The notes below the pieces were generated by a model, which ran no database searches, was not told the origin of the DNA, and saw only the letters and a list, made by a program, of their open reading frames with translations. Shown piece after piece: positions 5,628-6,147 of a stretch of 6,147 bases of DNA; position 1 is the first letter of the stretch; every line of letters starts with the position of its first letter. The stretch is from positions 1 to 6,147 of the forward strand of contig JAHEGF010000202.1 of the NCBI GenBank assembly GCA_024645155.1, written 5' to 3'. The position numbers were made by a program, and so were the translations under genes. The stretch comes from Phyllobacteriaceae bacterium (GTDB lineage Bacteria > Pseudomonadota > Alphaproteobacteria > Rhizobiales > Rhizobiaceae).

Positions 5628-6147
5628 CTGCGCGCGGCCAAGAATGAGGGCGTGAACGTCATGCGTGCCCTCATAGGTGTTGACTGTTTCCAGATTGGCG
5701 GCGTGGCGCATGACATGATACTCGATCTGGATGCCGTTGCCGCCATGCATGTCGCGAGCCTGGCGCGCGATATCCAGCGCCTTGCCGCAATTGTTGCGCT
5801 TGACGATGGAAATCATTTCGGGTGCCATTCGGCCGTCGTCCATCAGGCGGCCAACCCGCAACGACCCCTGCAATCCGAGCGAAATCTCGGTCTGCATGTC
5901 GGCAAGCTTCTTCTGGAAAAGCTGGGTAGCAGCCAACGGCCGGCCGAATTGCACACGGTCCAGCCCATATTGGCGTGCCCGGTGCCAGCAGTCCTCGGCA
6001 GCACCCATCGCGCCCCACGAAATGCCATAGCGGGCCCGGTTCAGGCAGCCGAAAGGCCCTTTGAGGCCGGCAACATTGGGCAACAGGTTTTCGGCAGGCA
6101 CCTCGACGCCTTCCATGACGATTTCGCCGGTGATCGAGGCGCGCAGG
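5604..6147 (-). CDS. gcdH: Glutaryl-CoA dehydrogenase, C-terminal part (partial)
   Basis: GcdH is an FAD enzyme of the acyl-CoA dehydrogenase family that oxidises and decarboxylates glutaryl-CoA to crotonyl-CoA in lysine, hydroxylysine and tryptophan catabolism, passing electrons to ETF. The frame is open through the right edge; 180 codons are present of about 395, starting LRASITGEIVMEGVEVP, so the internal Met codon at 6114-6116 is not the true start. The segment covers the end of the beta domain and the C-terminal helical domain. Diagnostic GcdH stretches are GPFGCLNRARYGISWGAMGAAE, QFGRPLAATQLFQKKLADMQTE, MKRNNCGKAL-like VKRNNCGKALDIARQARDMHGGNGI, and NTYEGTHDVHALILGRAQTG. The Glu of TYEGTH (codon at 5670-5672) is the catalytic base, equivalent to human E370. 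The substrate-binding Arg near the N-terminus is outside the window. The gene reads toward kbl, with a 103-bp gap, so separate transcription of kbl is likely but read-through is not excluded. Confidence 0.95.
   Translation of the reverse strand, partial: LRASITGEIVMEGVEVPAENLLPNVAGLKGPFGCLNRARYGISWGAMGAAEDCWHRARQYGLDRVQFGRPLAATQLFQKKLADMQTEISLGLQGSLRVGRLMDDGRMAPEMISIVKRNNCGKALDIARQARDMHGGNGIQIEYHVMRHAANLETVNTYEGTHDVHALILGRAQTGIQAFF

Noticed and set aside
5604..6116. A short 170-residue acyl-CoA dehydrogenase starting at the internal Met (6114-6116)
   Set aside because: The frame continues upstream to the window edge with LRASITGEIV, which is conserved GcdH sequence, so this is a cut-off full gene and not a small protein.

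Overview
The window looks like a chromosomal catabolic region of an alphaproteobacterium, probably a Hyphomicrobiales (Rhizobiales) member. The grounds are GC-rich coding DNA, rhizobial-type protein sequences (for example an HPPD beginning MGPFPHD and a rhizobial-type GcdH), tight gene packing, and no mobile-element, phage, CRISPR or RNA-gene signal. The taxon is inferred from protein style, not from a marker gene.

Layout, left to right. (1) Positions 2-157 (+) are the last 51 codons of a SulP-type anion transporter, covering the end of its STAS domain. (2) Positions 168-1415 (-) encode a class A FAD-dependent aromatic-ring monooxygenase of the PhzS-like group, convergent with the transporter. 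(3) Positions 1495-1953 (-) encode an Lrp/AsnC-family regulator lying 79 bp upstream of the monooxygenase on the same strand. (4) An AT-rich divergent intergenic region (1954-2090) carries four ATAT boxes phased at one helical turn, the best candidate operator in the window. (5) Positions 2091-3200 (+) encode 4-hydroxyphenylpyruvate dioxygenase (hppD), transcribed away from the regulator. (6) Positions 3266-5500 (-) hold the kbl-tdh threonine-to-glycine operon, kbl first, with the tdh ribosome-binding site overlapping the kbl stop codon. (7) A 103-bp gap with two perfect inverted repeats precedes kbl. (8) Positions 5604-6147 (-) are the C-terminal 180 codons of glutaryl-CoA dehydrogenase (gcdH), cut by the right edge.

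The common theme is amino-acid and aromatic carbon catabolism. HppD converts the tyrosine-derived keto acid to homogentisate. Tdh plus Kbl convert threonine to glycine and acetyl-CoA. GcdH converts glutaryl-CoA from lysine or tryptophan breakdown to crotonyl-CoA. The Lrp-type regulator plausibly controls hppD and possibly the monooxygenase, whose substrate cannot be read from sequence. No hmgA, maiA or fahA gene for homogentisate breakdown lies in the window.

I see no clear evidence of a novel multi-gene system. The most worthwhile leads are the phased operator array, the PhzS-like monooxygenase behind the Lrp regulator, and the inverted repeats around the end of gcdH and upstream of kbl.
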